From contig NZ_BMGY01000023.1 of NCBI RefSeq assembly GCF_014640435.1, forward strand, positions 1-64,000: a DNA stretch of 64,000 nt, in the 5' to 3' direction. This DNA is from Hymenobacter frigidus (GTDB taxonomy: Bacteria > Bacteroidota > Bacteroidia > Cytophagales > Hymenobacteraceae). Every line of letters begins with the position of its first letter. Within the stretch, counting starts at the first letter, position 1. This document shows, one piece after another, positions 17,801 through 26,630 of this stretch. The position numbers were made by a program, and so were the translations under genes. The notes under the pieces are model-generated. The model saw only the letters and a list, made by a program, of their open reading frames with translations. It was not told the DNA's origin and did no database searches.

Positions 17801-20501
17801 CGTGCTCGACCATTTCTACGTGACCACCGACGGCAAGGCGGCCGAGGTCAAAATCCCCATCAAAGCCGGTCACGTCCCCAACGTGTACGTGACCGCCACC
17901 GCCGTGCGCGCCCACACCGCCCAGGACCGCCTGCCCCTCACCGTGGCCCGCGGCTTTCTGCCCCTGACCGTGGAAAAGGCCGATTCGCGCCTCGCCGTGG
18001 CCATTGCCGCGCCCGCCACCAGCCGCTCCCAGACCTGGCAAACCGTGGAAATCACCACCGCCCCCCGCGCCCAGCTCACCCTGGCCGTGGTGGACGAGGG
18101 CATTCTCCAGCTCAAAAACTACCAGACGCCCGACCCGCACGCCTACTTCTACCAGAAACGAGCATTGGAGGTATCGGCCTTCGACGTGTACCCCTTCCTG
18201 CTGCCCGAGCTGGGCACCAGCAGCAGCGGCGGCGACGCGGCCGACCTGCGCCGCCGCACCAACCCCGTACCCAACCGCCGCGTGAAACTGGTATCGAAAT
18301 GGAGCGGCGTCCTCACCGCCGATGGCGACGGCAAAGTGCGCTACCGGGTGCGCGTGCCGCAGTTCAGCGGGGCGCTCCGCATCATGGCCGTGGCCTACAA
18401 AGACGATGCCTTCGGCTCGGCCGAGTTCACGATGAAGGTGGCCGACCCGGTGGTGATTTCCACGGCGTTGCCGCGATTTATGAGCCCTGGCGACACGATT
18501 GACGTGCCGGTGACGCTGACGAATACAACGAATAAAACTCTTAGAGTTAGGGTACTCTTCAAATCCAAAGGAATAGAAAGGAAACCAGTGTCTGTTTCGA
18601 AATTCAACGTCACATTCCCATACGGCAAGACAGGCAAGATATTCAAAACAGTTGCTGTGAAATCTCCTAATTATGCAGAGGACATTGATTTTAAAGAGGT
18701 AACACTTCCCCCAAATAAGGAGCACAGCGTAGTAATTACCAACGTTTATGCAAAGTCAATTGGTGATGCGATAATAAGAGTTGACGCTATATTAATTGAC
18801 GCCAGTATCCTACTTGAGAACAGCAGCATCAATCCTGCGAACTCAGGAAGAAAATTGGCGGTAGAAAAACGTATCGAACCAAATAGGCTTTTCACCGAAA
18901 CTACCGAACTCCCAATTCGCCCCGCTTCCTCGCTCGAAAAGCGCACGGGCAGCGGCGTGTTAGCCGGCGGGGCCACGCTCCCACTCAACCTGACCACCGA
19001 TTTCCTGCCCGCCTCGCGCAGCAGTCGGCTGGTCGTGAGCCGCTCGCCGCTCACGGAGTTCAGCAAGGATTTGCGCTACCTGCTGCAATACCCCTACGGC
19101 TGCCTGGAGCAAACCGTGTCGGCCGCCTTCCCGCAGCTTTATTATGCCGATTTGGCGGCCACTTTGCAGCAGAAATCCGGGGCCGGCCCGAAGGCCCAGC
19201 GCTACAACCCGAACTACCACGTGCAGGAAGCCATCCGCAAGATTGAGGCGATGCAGCTCTATAACGGCAGCCTGAGCTACTGGCCGGGCGGCGACTACGA
19301 CAACTGGTGGGCCACCGCCTACGCTGCCCATTTCCTGCAGGAAGCCCAGCAGGCTGGCTTCGCGGTGAATAAATCGGTCCTCGACAAGACGCTGAAGTAC
19401 CTGGCCTTCCGCCTCAAAAAGCGCGAGACCGAGCCCTACCAGTACTTCGACGTGAACAACCTAGCCCGCCAGCGCGTCATCGCCAAAAAGGAAATCGCCT
19501 ACTCGCTCTACGTCCTCGCCCTGGCCGGCCGCCAGGATGCCGTGGCCCTGAACTACTACCGCGCCAACCTGCCGCAGCTGGCCCAGGACTCACGCTTCCT
19601 CCTCGCCTGCACCCAGAGTTTGCTCGGCAACCAGCGCGCCTTCCGCGAGCTGCTGCCCGCCAAATTCGGGGGCGAAACCGCCGCCAAGCGCGCCCTCGAC
19701 GGCTCGTTCTACTCCCCCATCCGCGACGAAGGCCTCGTGCTCAACGCCCTCGTCAGCACCGACCCCAACAACCCGCAAATCCCCATCATCGCCCGCCAGC
19801 TCAGCCGCCAGATGAAATCCGCTGGCTGGCTCAGCACGCAGGAGCGCGCCTTCGGCCTGCTGGCCCTCGGCAAAATAGCCCGCCAAAACGCCAAAAGCAC
19901 CGCCACGGCCACGCTCATGCTCGACGGCAAACCGGCCGGAAATTTCGATGGCAAAGACCTGACGCTGCGCAACTTAGCCAACCGCAACGTGAGCATCCGC
20001 AGCGCCGGCAAGGGCAGCCTCTACTACTTCTGGGAAACCGAGGGCATCTCGGCCAGCGGCCAGGTGAAGGAGGAAGACGCCTACCTGAAAGTGCGCCGCC
20101 AGTTCCTGACCCGCGACGGCGTGGCGCTGGGCACGCCCACCTTCCGCCAGAACGATTTGGTGGTGGTGAAGATTACGCTGGAAGCCGCCGACGCGGCCGG
20201 CGAAATCAAGAACGTGGCCATCACCGACCTGCTGCCGGCGGGGCTGGAAATCGAGAACCCGCGCATCGGCGCGTTGCGCGAATTAAGCTGGGCCAAAGAT
20301 GCCGCCACGCCCGATTACCTGGACGTGCGCGACGACCGGATTAACCTCTTCACCACGGCCACGGGCAAGCCAAAGGCATTCTACTACCTCTGCCGCGCCG
20401 TGTCGAAGGGCACCTTCAAACTCGGCCCGGTGAATGCGGATGCGATGTACAACGCTGACTACCATTCCTACAACGGGGCCGGCGTGGTGCGCGTGCGGTA
20501 A
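14823..20501 (+). CDS. Alpha-2-macroglobulin family lipoprotein
   Basis: A very large (1892-residue) bacterial alpha-2-macroglobulin. The N-terminus is a lipoprotein signal (lipobox LAASSC, mature Cys at residue 20), so it should be tethered in the periplasm. A series of beta-sandwich macroglobulin domains follows (a typical MG3/4 segment is YGDRNLYRPGDTV at ~590-605). Then come the alpha-2-macroglobulin central domain (LAVVDEGILQLKNYQTPDPH, ~1090) and the thioester domain with intact CLEQ (C1427) in YPYGCLEQTVSAAFPQLYY. The protein would trap attacking proteases by covalent thioester capture. Bases ~18520-18925 (residues ~1233-1367) are strikingly AT-rich compared with the rest of the gene. 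The partner PBP1C lies downstream at 23814. Confidence 0.93.
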   Translation: MLVRFRFLPLLFLLLAASSCSKKTAREQAAETAATTDGDEIDPYSNLVFTFDEKVVDEGQQNRWDTTRYVTFSPAIRGKFKWTGDRELTFSPLEPFRPSTVFSANLQPETLPSGKQKLALNRAKFHTPYLDMSAPQVFYGSSKRAAGTAELRANLVFNYPVRPADVKARLRVTQDGKPVAVEINSAEPDQMVAFTFMQDVRPGSPIQIDIAPGLRPTTGTRATEKPLTAQAQVPDQSILEVRELTGSLLNGQPVVTVLLNQPISAAGAQATVKVTPAVAYSVEALESGFTLRGGFEVGKTYQISLLAGTNGLLGGRLNEAFSQAVSFGDERPSLSFTSSDKALYLDALGNRKLGLRINEVARVKVTIAKVYANNIQQLLRGEKQYGYPEYDEDEPRESNTDENGDYIDRSFQYYDTESIGNVISERTISVDALPKEAGLRLLNLSLKDLEFQGPMKGMYVVRVQDTERQWLQVSKLVAVTDLGLIVKQGATGGTVVFANSIRTAQPLSGVTVNLVSSTNQVIGTTITDKAGVAQFDSAASMKRFKLGMITAVKDADFSFLDLTKSRVETSRFAVGGLTSNAAHYQAFLYGDRNLYRPGDTVRTNTVIRTEDWKSPPSGLPMKIRLLLPSGKEYSSLQQKLSAAGSFESRFILPATVMTGLYTMEVLTGNDVLLTSRQISVEEFIPDRLKVTVTAAPTVLRPGQDVTASITAVNLFGPPAADRKFEVEFSLKQKAFAPKGYDGYSFTINSGERRRSTNEDGEASSESALTARFEKTVREGTTDAAGHGTAAYTVPGYHDLGTLEGVAFATVFDETGRPVNRLATFDVQTQSTMFGIANLPDLISTKQPLTVKLVALSPNGQPALAPAEVKVVRLLWETVLERQGGRYVYNSQQREQTILSQTRSVRAATSFSFTPIYSGEYEVRVSRPGASSYVTQRFYAYGYGDTQANSFEVNNEGEVTIEADKPKYAPGETANLLLKSPFTGRILVTVERANVLDHFYVTTDGKAAEVKIPIKAGHVPNVYVTATAVRAHTAQDRLPLTVARGFLPLTVEKADSRLAVAIAAPATSRSQTWQTVEITTAPRAQLTLAVVDEGILQLKNYQTPDPHAYFYQKRALEVSAFDVYPFLLPELGTSSSGGDAADLRRRTNPVPNRRVKLVSKWSGVLTADGDGKVRYRVRVPQFSGALRIMAVAYKDDAFGSAEFTMKVADPVVISTALPRFMSPGDTIDVPVTLTNTTNKTLRVRVLFKSKGIERKPVSVSKFNVTFPYGKTGKIFKTVAVKSPNYAEDIDFKEVTLPPNKEHSVVITNVYAKSIGDAIIRVDAILIDASILLENSSINPANSGRKLAVEKRIEPNRLFTETTELPIRPASSLEKRTGSGVLAGGATLPLNLTTDFLPASRSSRLVVSRSPLTEFSKDLRYLLQYPYGCLEQTVSAAFPQLYYADLAATLQQKSGAGPKAQRYNPNYHVQEAIRKIEAMQLYNGSLSYWPGGDYDNWWATAYAAHFLQEAQQAGFAVNKSVLDKTLKYLAFRLKKRETEPYQYFDVNNLARQRVIAKKEIAYSLYVLALAGRQDAVALNYYRANLPQLAQDSRFLLACTQSLLGNQRAFRELLPAKFGGETAAKRALDGSFYSPIRDEGLVLNALVSTDPNNPQIPIIARQLSRQMKSAGWLSTQERAFGLLALGKIARQNAKSTATATLMLDGKPAGNFDGKDLTLRNLANRNVSIRSAGKGSLYYFWETEGISASGQVKEEDAYLKVRRQFLTRDGVALGTPTFRQNDLVVVKITLEAADAAGEIKNVAITDLLPAGLEIENPRIGALRELSWAKDAATPDYLDVRDDRINLFTTATGKPKAFYYLCRAVSKGTFKLGPVNADAMYNADYHSYNGAGVVRVR

Positions 20502-20524
20502 TCGGCACGCGCAAAACCTGCAAA

Positions 20525-20556
20525 AAAAGGGCCTGCTCGGTTGAGCAGGCCCTTTT
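20525..20556. terminator. Bidirectional rho-independent terminator
   Basis: A 14-bp perfect stem (AAAAGGGCCTGCTC / GAGCAGGCCCTTTT) with a 4-base loop and T-runs on either strand. It lies between the convergent A2M and subtilase genes and can serve both. Confidence 0.9.
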
Positions 20557-20578
20557 CAGTCAACATAAACCCTATTGT

Positions 20579-23314
20579 CTATTGCAGCACCACACGCTTG
20601 GTAGATACCAACTCGCCAGTTTTCACCTTGAGTAAGTAGGTGCCACTGGCCAGCTTGCCAGCGTCGAATTTTACCTGATGCTGGCCGGCACTCTCCGTGC
20701 CCGCCACCAGGGTTTGCACCTTGCGGCCGAGGGTGTTGTACACCTCCACGCTCACGGGGCCTTCCTGGTTCAGGTAGTAGCTCAAGGTAGTGCTGCCGCT
20801 GAAAGGGTTGGGGTAGGCAACGGTTTCGGCGGTGGCCAGCACATCTGCGGGGCTGGTAGCAGCCGTGGCGGTGCGGGCCGCGGAGGGCTGCGTCAGGGCG
20901 TTGTACTGGTCAAAAGTGCGGGTAACGATGACCGCAAAATCGGCGCGGGTAACGCTCTGCGCGGGCTTGAACGTGGCGTGCAGCACAGGCTGCAGGTCGT
21001 AGGGACCCTGCGTGAGGCTGAAGAAAACGTTGATGAGGTTCAGGTCGAGGGCCACGCTTACGTAGCCTTCCAGGCCGGCGGGAATGGTGGCAGCGTCGTC
21101 GACCGGAATGGTTTGTTCGTTTACTTTCACAGTCACGGCCTTGCCGTTGCGGGCCAGGGCCTGCTGCTGAAAACCGAGGCTTTGCACCAGCGAGTAGGCC
21201 AAGGCAGCGCGGTTCACGCCGCCGTTGGGTTCGAAGGTGCCACCAGCGGCGGGCAGCATCACGCCATTGAACTGGTGGAACCGGTCGCGTTGCGCGGCTC
21301 CGCGGGCGGCCACCGACTCGGTGAGCAGGATGTCGGTCAAGCTCGACACATCGGAGAAGGTGCGGGCGCCTGTAGTGGGCAGAAATTGGCGGATTCCCTG
21401 GCCCATGAGCAGGTAATTGGCCAGCTGCAGGCGGGTGAGGTTGGCATCGGGCACGAAGCCTTTGCTCAGGCCATCGACGAGGCGCTCGGTGACAGCCAGT
21501 TTGATAGCGGCTTCGGCGGGGTGGCCCACGATGTCGGCCAGATTGGTGGTGCCGGCCGGCGACTGCAGGGTGATTTTGCCGTTCACCGTTTCAGGCAGGG
21601 CCACGCCGCGTACACCTTCTACGCGCACCGTCCAAGTGCCCACCACAGGCGAGGTCACGGCCACGCTACGGTCGGTGCTCAGAGTGAACGTAAGAGGCGT
21701 GCCCGAATTGTAGCGCTTACCGGCGGGGTCAAGTAGCACAAGGTTGGTGAGGTTGCCGGTTTCGCCGAGCAGGCCGGGCGAGGAAATTTTCACCTGCAGG
21801 CTGTTAGTCCCCGCGCCCACCGCGAAAGTGCGCTGGTTGTTGGCCGTCAGAGCCGGGTCGAAGTTGATGGTAAACGGGATGTCAGTCGCCAGCGAGTTCA
21901 CGCTGCTGTTGAAGGTGCGGGCCGCGTTCACGGACGTGCCAAATTGCGAAGAGCGAAAAGCCTGGTCCACGGCGGCAAAGGCGTTCACGTAACCTGCGCC
22001 CACTTCCCACGATTCTAAGCCGGGCATATTGGTGGCGGTCTTCATCAGCAGCTCCTTCACCTGAGCTGGGTTCAGGCTCGGCTTGGCTTCCAAAATCAGG
22101 GCCACCACACCAGCCACGTGCGGACAGGCCATGGAAGTACCGCTGCTGTGCGTGTAGAAAGGCACTTCGCCGGGCGTGAGCACCGCCGCGTCCTGCTGGG
22201 CACCCAACGAGGATACCGGTGCCACGGCGCGGGTCGACACCACATCTACGCCGGGGGCAACGATAACGGGCTCGTTCTTAAAGGTCCAGGTTTCGCCATC
22301 CACCACAAACGTGCCCTGCTCACCCTTCACGCCGCGCGAGGAGAAACCGGCCAAGCGGCCGTTGCGGTCGCCGGCGCCCACCGAAATGGTCCAGGGCGCA
22401 ATGGCGTACGGGTTGTGCGTATCGGCCCCGGGGCCGGAGTTGCCAGCGGCAAACACAATCACCATACCACGGTCGTAGCATCTTTTGGTGGCTACGTTAA
22501 TCGGGCTGTTCACATTGAACTTGCCCGTGCTGCCAAACGAGTTGCTGATGACCCGGATGTTGTACTGAAACTGGTGCGTCAGGGCGTAATCGAAGCCGCC
22601 GATGGCATCGAGCACCAGCAGTGCGCCGCCCGAGCCGTAGCCCAGCAGCGAAGCACCGGGCGCTACGCCCTCGTACTTCCCGGCCGACCGTGCCCCGTTG
22701 CCGCCCACCGTGCCGGCGCAGTGCGTGCCGTGGCCCGAGTTGGTGTCCGTATTCGGCACGCCTTCGATGTACGACACCGGCAGCATGGAATTCTTCGAGT
22801 TCAGGTTGGTCGAGCCCAGCGTGTTCTGCACCAGGTGCGTGCCCAGCTTAATGTCGTCGTGGGTGCCGTCCACGCCGCTGTCGTTGATGAGCACGCCAAT
22901 GCCACGGCCGGAAACCGGGGTGCCGCCGTTGCGGGCGGTCGTTTGCGCGTCGAGGCGCAGGCGCTTCACGCCCGTCAGGTTCGTATCGTCGTAGTTGTTA
23001 TAATCAAGCTGTTTGTTGATGTAGAGTGAGCGTACGGCCGGGTTCTGGGCCAAAGCGTCGACCTGAGCCGCCGTGGCGATTACTCCGGCAATGGGCAACG
23101 CTTGCATCGTGATGCCGGTGGTGATGCCCAGCTGCTGAAGCAAACTCAGCGCTGAAGCTTGCGGGGCACCACTGCCGTTGAAAGTTACAATTACTTGTGC
23201 GGTCGGGTTGACAGCCAGGGCCGCCTGCAGGTCCGGGTCCACGGTTGCCTGCCCGTAGGCAGTGCCGGCCTTGAGGCCAACGAGAACGAGCGTTGCGAAT
23301 AATTTGCTTTTCAT
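20579..23314 (-). CDS. Secreted S8 subtilisin-like protease with T9SS sorting domain
   Basis: A 911-residue exported serine protease. It has a signal peptide (MKSKLFATLVLVGLKAGTAYG), an inhibitor-I9-like propeptide (~25-105), and a peptidase S8 domain with D145 (INDSGVDGTH), H195 (GHGTHCAGT), oxyanion N292 (AAGNSGPG) and S394 (SGTSMACPHVAG). Three regions of ~60 residues (about 600-790) look like S-layer-homology repeats (IVGHPAEAAIKLAVTERLVDG...). The final ~80 residues form a type A T9SS sorting domain (YPNPFSGSTTLSYYL ... YLLKVKTGELVSTKRVVLQ). The protein should cross the outer membrane by T9SS and be surface-attached or released. It lies on the opposite strand between A2M and PBP1C genes. 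All catalytic residues are present. Confidence 0.92.
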   Translation of the reverse strand: MKSKLFATLVLVGLKAGTAYGQATVDPDLQAALAVNPTAQVIVTFNGSGAPQASALSLLQQLGITTGITMQALPIAGVIATAAQVDALAQNPAVRSLYINKQLDYNNYDDTNLTGVKRLRLDAQTTARNGGTPVSGRGIGVLINDSGVDGTHDDIKLGTHLVQNTLGSTNLNSKNSMLPVSYIEGVPNTDTNSGHGTHCAGTVGGNGARSAGKYEGVAPGASLLGYGSGGALLVLDAIGGFDYALTHQFQYNIRVISNSFGSTGKFNVNSPINVATKRCYDRGMVIVFAAGNSGPGADTHNPYAIAPWTISVGAGDRNGRLAGFSSRGVKGEQGTFVVDGETWTFKNEPVIVAPGVDVVSTRAVAPVSSLGAQQDAAVLTPGEVPFYTHSSGTSMACPHVAGVVALILEAKPSLNPAQVKELLMKTATNMPGLESWEVGAGYVNAFAAVDQAFRSSQFGTSVNAARTFNSSVNSLATDIPFTINFDPALTANNQRTFAVGAGTNSLQVKISSPGLLGETGNLTNLVLLDPAGKRYNSGTPLTFTLSTDRSVAVTSPVVGTWTVRVEGVRGVALPETVNGKITLQSPAGTTNLADIVGHPAEAAIKLAVTERLVDGLSKGFVPDANLTRLQLANYLLMGQGIRQFLPTTGARTFSDVSSLTDILLTESVAARGAAQRDRFHQFNGVMLPAAGGTFEPNGGVNRAALAYSLVQSLGFQQQALARNGKAVTVKVNEQTIPVDDAATIPAGLEGYVSVALDLNLINVFFSLTQGPYDLQPVLHATFKPAQSVTRADFAVIVTRTFDQYNALTQPSAARTATAATSPADVLATAETVAYPNPFSGSTTLSYYLNQEGPVSVEVYNTLGRKVQTLVAGTESAGQHQVKFDAGKLASGTYLLKVKTGELVSTKRVVLQ

Positions 23315-23535
23315 GCAGTGAGTGAAAAAAATGGTAAAAGGTGAAAAAATGGTAGCAGAATAAATAAGCTGAACATTACAATTGACAAACCAACTGTTAA
23401 TAAGAATTTTATTTGCGAATCAGCAGGTCTTATTGACAACAATGGTTGACTACGGGGAAAAGCACAAATTTTTTAAGCCTAAGGCATGTAAACATTCCTT
23501 TTTCTCATCAAAACTACCTATTTATTGAAATTAAT

Positions 23536-23570
23536 ATTACTTATTTCTAACACCATTAGAAATAAGTAAT
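23536..23570. promoter_or_regulatory. AT-rich perfect palindrome (operator or terminator)
   Basis: Arms ATTACTTATTTCTAA and TTAGAAATAAGTAAT are exactly complementary over 15 bases with a 5-base loop. It sits in the long AT-rich leader upstream of the subtilase. It could be a regulator binding site or an mRNA hairpin; there is no clear U-tract. Confidence 0.55.
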
Positions 23571-23802
23571 CATTTCAGCATTTTTTTTACGTTAATCATA
23601 TTTTAACTATCCGCATTTCAAGAGAAGTCGTAACTGTTGTGCTTAAATGCCCGAATATTGTTCCCCTCGGCAAATCTCTCCCCAAGCTGCGGAGAGATGC
23701 GGGAGTGCACGCACCCCGAAAGGCGCAGTCGACTTGTGACCGAGGTGAGGGGCACGCGCACACCTGGCCCATCGTCCGGAAATACCGATGTCCGGTTTCC
23801 GT

Positions 23803-23810
23803 TATATTTG
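23803..23810 (+). promoter_or_regulatory. Candidate Bacteroidota -7 element before PBP1C
   Basis: TATATTTG matches the TAnnTTTG core. It ends only three bases before the proposed start ATG at 23814. If it is functional, the transcript would be nearly leaderless or translation would start further downstream. A convincing -33 element was not identified. Confidence 0.35.
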
Positions 23811-23813
23811 ACC

Positions 23814-26153
23814 ATGACTAGGCAAACTGGATGGCGGCTTGTGGGCACTCTGCTCGCAGGGCTCTTAATAGCAGCGGGCCTCGACCTCGCTTGTCCCCTG
23901 CCGCCCGCGCCGCGCTACTCCCCCATTGTGCTGGCGGCCGATGGCAGCGTGCTCCACGCCTACCTGAACCCCACGCAGAAGTGGCGGATGAAAACCGAGC
24001 TGGCGGAAATTACCCCGGCTTTGCAGCAGGCCATTATCAACAAAGAAGACCGGTATTTTCGGTATCACTTCGGCGTCAATCCGCTGGCCATAATGCAGGC
24101 GGCGGGCCGGAACGTGTTTGGTCGGGGCCGCACCACCGGGGCCAGCACCATCACCATGCAAGTGGCCCGGTTGCTGGAGCCCAAGGAGCGCACGGTTGGC
24201 AACAAGCTGCTGGAAATGCTGCGCGCCACGCAATTGGAAGCCCATTATAGCAAAGCCGAAATATTGCAGCTGTACCTGAACCTGGTGCCTTACGGCGGCA
24301 ACATCGAGGGCGTGAAATCGGCCGCGCTGCTGTATTTCCAGCAACCGCCCGACTACCTGTCCCTGGCCCAAACCGTGACGCTGGCCATTATCCCCAACCA
24401 GCCACGGGTGTTGGTGCTGGGCAAGAACAACGACCGAATTCTGGCCGAACGGAACCGCTGGCTGCGGCAGTTTCAGCGGCAGCACTTATTTCCTGACCAG
24501 GATATTGCCGATGCGATAAATGAGCCGCTCGATGCGCAGCGCCACGCCGCCCCTGCCCTGGCCCCGCACTTGGCGCGCCGGCTCGTGACGCGTTTTCCCG
24601 GCCAACCCATCGTTCATTCCACGCTGCGGCGCGGCCCCCAGGCCAAGGCCGGGGACCTGACCCGCAACTACGTGCGCCGCCTGCGCGAGCTGGGCATTTC
24701 GCAGGCCGCCGTGCTGGTGGTGAACAACCGCACCCGCGCCGTGGAGGCCTACGTGGGCTCGGCCGATTTCCAAAACGCGGCCAGCCAGGGCCAGGTCGAT
24801 GGCGTGCGGGCCGTGCGCTCGCCGGGCAGCACGCTCAAGCCGTTTCTCTACGCGCTGGCCCTGGACCGTGGCATCGTGACGCCGAAGCTGAAGCTGCCCG
24901 ATGTGCCCACCAATTTCGGCGGTTTCCGGCCCGAGAATTTTGATAAAAGCTGCGCTGGCGAAGTGACCGTGGAGCGGGCCCTGACTTACTCGCTCAACAT
25001 CCCGGCCGTGCGCGTGCTGGCCGAGGTGGGCGTGGGCAACTTCACCGATAAGCTGCGCGCGGCCGGCTTCCGGAGTGTGGCCAAAGCCGCGCCCCGGCTG
25101 GGCCTGAGCACTATTCTAGGCGGCTGCGGCACGACCCTGGAGGAACTGACGGGGCTGTACGTGGCGCTGGCCGATGGCGGACGGTATGCGCCTTTGTCGT
25201 TAATTAAAAATGCGTCTAGCAGTCAGACAGCCCGCCCCCTGAAAAACGGCGTTTTTAATTCCCTCTGCTCCCCCGCCGCCGCCTTTCTTATCACCGATAT
25301 TCTAGCGCAGCGCACCCGGCCCGACCTGCCTTTCGGCTACCAAAGCAGCCGGCACCTACCCAAAATCGCCTGGAAAACCGGCACCAGCTACGGCCGGCGC
25401 GATGCCTGGAGCATCGGCTACAACCAGGACTACACCATTGGGGTGTGGGTGGGCAACTTCAGCGGCCAGGGCAGCCCGGCCCTGACCGGGGCCGACATCG
25501 CCTCGCCGCTGCTGTTCGACCTGTTCAATACCCTCGCCTACAATTCGCCCAACAACTGGACTACGCCGCCCGCCACGCTCGATTTCCGGCTGGTGTGCAC
25601 CGAAACCGGCCTCGTGCCCGGCGAGCATTGCCCCAATCAGCTGATTGATTACTACGTGCCCGGCATCTCCACGGCCCGGCGCTGCGAGCACCAGAAAGAA
25701 GCTCTGGTTTCGGCTGATAACACAATGGCCTACTGCCGGGCCTGCGTGCCGGCGGCTGGTTTCAAAAGGCAGCTATTTCTGAATCCGCTGCCCGAAGTGC
25801 TGGCTTTCCGCGAAACGCAGGGGCTGCCGGCCACGCGCCTGCCGCCGCACAACCCCGCCTGCCGGCTGGTGCGCGGCCGCGACGATGGTGCGGGCCCGGC
25901 CCTGGCCATCACCTCCCCGCTCGACCATGCCGAATACGTGCTCAACCGGGGCGAAAAGCAGCAGATGCTGCTCAGCTGCGCGGCGGGTAGCGAGGTGCGC
26001 CAGGTGTTCTGGTACGTGAACGACCAGTTTCTGCGCGCCGCCTCGGCCACCGAACGGGTGTTTTTTCGGCCACCCAGCGGAGCAGTAAAAATCTCCTGCG
26101 CCGACGACCACGGGCGCAACGTGGATATTCAGCTGCAGGTGGCGCAGATGTGA
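23814..26153 (+). CDS. pbpC: Penicillin-binding protein 1C
   Basis: A 779-residue bifunctional peptidoglycan synthase. A signal-anchor (~residues 5-22) precedes the GT51 glycosyltransferase domain (NKEDRYFRYHFGVNPLAIMQA, then GRGRTTGASTITMQVARLL, the lipid II polymerase motifs). The transpeptidase domain carries the SxxK nucleophile in SPGSTLKPFLYA, SLN (YSLNIPAVRV) and KTGTS. The ~90-residue C-terminal BiPBP_C domain (TSPLDHAEYVLNRGEKQQM at its start) is specific for PBP1C. The Cys pairs in the linker (EHCPNQ, RRCEHQ, AYCRACVP) are usual. The ATG at 23814 was chosen for its anchor; the open frame upstream is the GC-rich insert. In many Gram-negatives pbpC sits next to an alpha-2-macroglobulin gene; here the two are split by the subtilase. 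Confidence 0.93.
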   Translation: MTRQTGWRLVGTLLAGLLIAAGLDLACPLPPAPRYSPIVLAADGSVLHAYLNPTQKWRMKTELAEITPALQQAIINKEDRYFRYHFGVNPLAIMQAAGRNVFGRGRTTGASTITMQVARLLEPKERTVGNKLLEMLRATQLEAHYSKAEILQLYLNLVPYGGNIEGVKSAALLYFQQPPDYLSLAQTVTLAIIPNQPRVLVLGKNNDRILAERNRWLRQFQRQHLFPDQDIADAINEPLDAQRHAAPALAPHLARRLVTRFPGQPIVHSTLRRGPQAKAGDLTRNYVRRLRELGISQAAVLVVNNRTRAVEAYVGSADFQNAASQGQVDGVRAVRSPGSTLKPFLYALALDRGIVTPKLKLPDVPTNFGGFRPENFDKSCAGEVTVERALTYSLNIPAVRVLAEVGVGNFTDKLRAAGFRSVAKAAPRLGLSTILGGCGTTLEELTGLYVALADGGRYAPLSLIKNASSSQTARPLKNGVFNSLCSPAAAFLITDILAQRTRPDLPFGYQSSRHLPKIAWKTGTSYGRRDAWSIGYNQDYTIGVWVGNFSGQGSPALTGADIASPLLFDLFNTLAYNSPNNWTTPPATLDFRLVCTETGLVPGEHCPNQLIDYYVPGISTARRCEHQKEALVSADNTMAYCRACVPAAGFKRQLFLNPLPEVLAFRETQGLPATRLPPHNPACRLVRGRDDGAGPALAITSPLDHAEYVLNRGEKQQMLLSCAAGSEVRQVFWYVNDQFLRAASATERVFFRPPSGAVKISCADDHGRNVDIQLQVAQM

Positions 26154-26221
26154 GCGGCCAGCGTTTTTCAGGCTACCTTCGCCATTCACCTTTCTACTAA
26201 TATCTCTTAACCTACCGTATC

Positions 26222-26614
26222 ATGGGCGCTTGGGGTCACCGCAATTTCGACAACGACACCGCTGCTGATTACGTGGCCACCTTCCAAGAAAACCCCGTCG
26301 AAAGCACCCTTTTTGAAAGTTTGGAGGCTGCTTTTGAAGATGAGTATGTGGATGCTGACGTAGCCAGTGAAGCATTGGCAGCAGCCGAAATTGTGGCAGC
26401 GGCCCAGCAAAAAGCAACTTCTGATTTTCCGCAGGACCTACTCCCCAGTATCGCAAGCCTGCATTTTACCAACCCCGAATCGGCCAAAAAGCTAGCACGC
26501 CGGGCAGTTAAGGCTATTCTCAAGGAATCGGAGTTGCAGGAGCTTTGGGAAGAAGGAGACGACTACAAAAGCTGGCGTGCGGTGCAACGCGAATTATTGG
26601 AGCGACTAACTTGA
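26222..26614 (+). CDS. DUF4259 domain protein
   Basis: A 130-residue soluble acidic protein starting MGAWGHRNFDNDTAADYVA, the signature of DUF4259 (usual form MGAWGxxxFxNDxAxDW). Helical and Ala/Glu-rich throughout. Family function is unknown; genes are scattered and often occur alone, sometimes near immunity-type proteins. It follows PBP1C by 68 bases on the same strand and converges on the SMP-30 gene. Confidence 0.85.
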   Translation: MGAWGHRNFDNDTAADYVATFQENPVESTLFESLEAAFEDEYVDADVASEALAAAEIVAAAQQKATSDFPQDLLPSIASLHFTNPESAKKLARRAVKAILKESELQELWEEGDDYKSWRAVQRELLERLT

Positions 26615-26630
26615 GCTATCTGCTCAACTC

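Larger units (their letters stand above)
23315..23813. other. AT-rich intergenic region with a GC-rich insert
   Basis: No supported gene. Bases 23315-23635 are very AT-rich, unlike the surroundings, and form the leader/promoter region of the subtilase; a minus-strand TAGTTTTG (23516-23509) matches TAnnTTTG. A 15-bp perfect palindrome lies at 23536-23570. From about 23660 to 23765 the sequence becomes GC-rich with nested short inverted repeats (CCCCTCGGC...GAGGTGAGGGG; CTCTCC...GGAGAG; GTGCACGCAC), like an inserted repeat unit. It ends just before the PBP1C promoter. Confidence 0.5.

Noticed and set aside
17490..18725. 411-codon minus-strand open frame in the A2M gene
   Set aside because: Antisense shadow: GC-rich codon bias of the + strand gene opens the complementary frame; the product is His/Gly/Ala-rich without domains.
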